A stretch of 6,805 nt of DNA from DASQTB01 sp035642095. GTDB lineage: Bacteria > Actinomycetota > UBA4738 > CALAEC01. Below are positions 6,694-6,805 of this stretch, one piece after another. A program made the position numbers and the translations under genes. Positions within the stretch are counted from its first letter, which is position 1. Every line of letters starts with the position of its first letter. The DNA is taken from assembly GCA_035642095.1 (NCBI GenBank), contig DASQTB010000158.1, positions 1 to 6,805 of the forward strand, read 5' to 3'. The notes beneath the pieces are model-generated. The model was not told the DNA's origin, ran no database searches, and saw only the letters and a program-made list of their open reading frames with translations.

Positions 6694-6733
6694 GGTCGGA
6701 CGCGTCGTGCCCCCGACCGGGGACGGCCGACCG

Positions 6734-6805
6734 ATGAGCGAACGCGAACCGCCCGATCGACGGACCGGCGAGCTACCGCCCACCGAGCCGATCGGCTCGG
6801 CGGGG
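6734..6805 (+). CDS. Possible start of a further gene, cut by the window edge
   Basis: An ATG at 6734 opens a frame of 24 codons to the edge: MSEREPPDRRTGELPPTEPIGSAG. The composition (charged, Pro-rich, low complexity) resembles the disordered N-terminus of many actinobacterial membrane or regulatory proteins, but 24 residues allow no family call. GGGGA lies about 11 nt upstream as a poor ribosome binding site. It is co-oriented with the AAA+ gene and starts 40 nt after its stop. Confidence 0.4.
   Translation, partial: MSEREPPDRRTGELPPTEPIGSAG
6783..6800. repeat. Perfect 18-bp palindrome
   Basis: CCGAGCCGATCGGCTCGG is identical to its reverse complement over all 18 bases. It would fall inside the partial reading frame that opens at 6734. 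It could be an operator-like site, a recurrent genomic motif or chance in GC-rich DNA; symmetry is the only evidence. Confidence 0.4.

Noticed and set aside
6694..6718. Inverted repeat GGTCGG/CCGACC right after the AAA+ stop
   Set aside because: Six-bp stem, 13-nt loop and no T-tract; common by chance at this GC content, so not called as a terminator.

Overview
The window is GC-rich throughout, gene-dense and bacterial. The mix of genes (an F420-type 'nitroreductase family deazaflavin-dependent oxidoreductase', frequent GTG starts, short intergenic gaps, a CbxX-type AAA+ protein) suggests Actinomycetota or a relative such as Chloroflexota. That is an inference from gene content; there is no rRNA or other taxonomic marker here. 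I see no tRNA, rRNA, CRISPR array, insertion sequence or phage gene.

Layout. The minus strand from 3367 down to 1 carries two genes: a secreted protein with a C-terminal fibronectin type III domain (2636-3367), then a very large sensor histidine kinase that runs off the left edge (1 to about 2545-2635). The kinase has five PAS domains in tandem followed by HisKA and HATPase_c domains. On the plus strand, starting from a 113-bp divergent intergenic region, come a deazaflavin (F420)-type oxidoreductase (3481-3879) and, 10 nt later, a small cupin (3890-4267). After a possible hairpin there follow a membrane-anchored neutral zinc metallopeptidase of the YpfJ family (4311-5207), a CbxX/CfqX-type AAA+ ATPase (5251-6693), and the first codons of a possible further gene (from 6734).

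The kinase region is the most interesting part. The five PAS units have an exact 357-bp (119-codon) period with no indel, so the sensor grew by in-frame tandem duplication. The kinase frame also has no ordinary start codon before its first PAS unit: it lies in the same frame as the upstream fibronectin gene, separated from it by a single TGA. Candidate explanations are a one-base indel (or -1 frameshift) in a G5 run just after an ATG at 2589-2587, stop-codon readthrough, or a near-cognate start. The sequence alone does not decide between them.

The other genes look like ordinary chromosomal genes. The oxidoreductase and cupin probably form a two-gene operon, perhaps with a leaderless transcript. 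The metallopeptidase and AAA+ ATPase are co-oriented 43 nt apart and could be co-transcribed, but no shared pathway is evident. I did not find convincing evidence of a new defence or mobile system.
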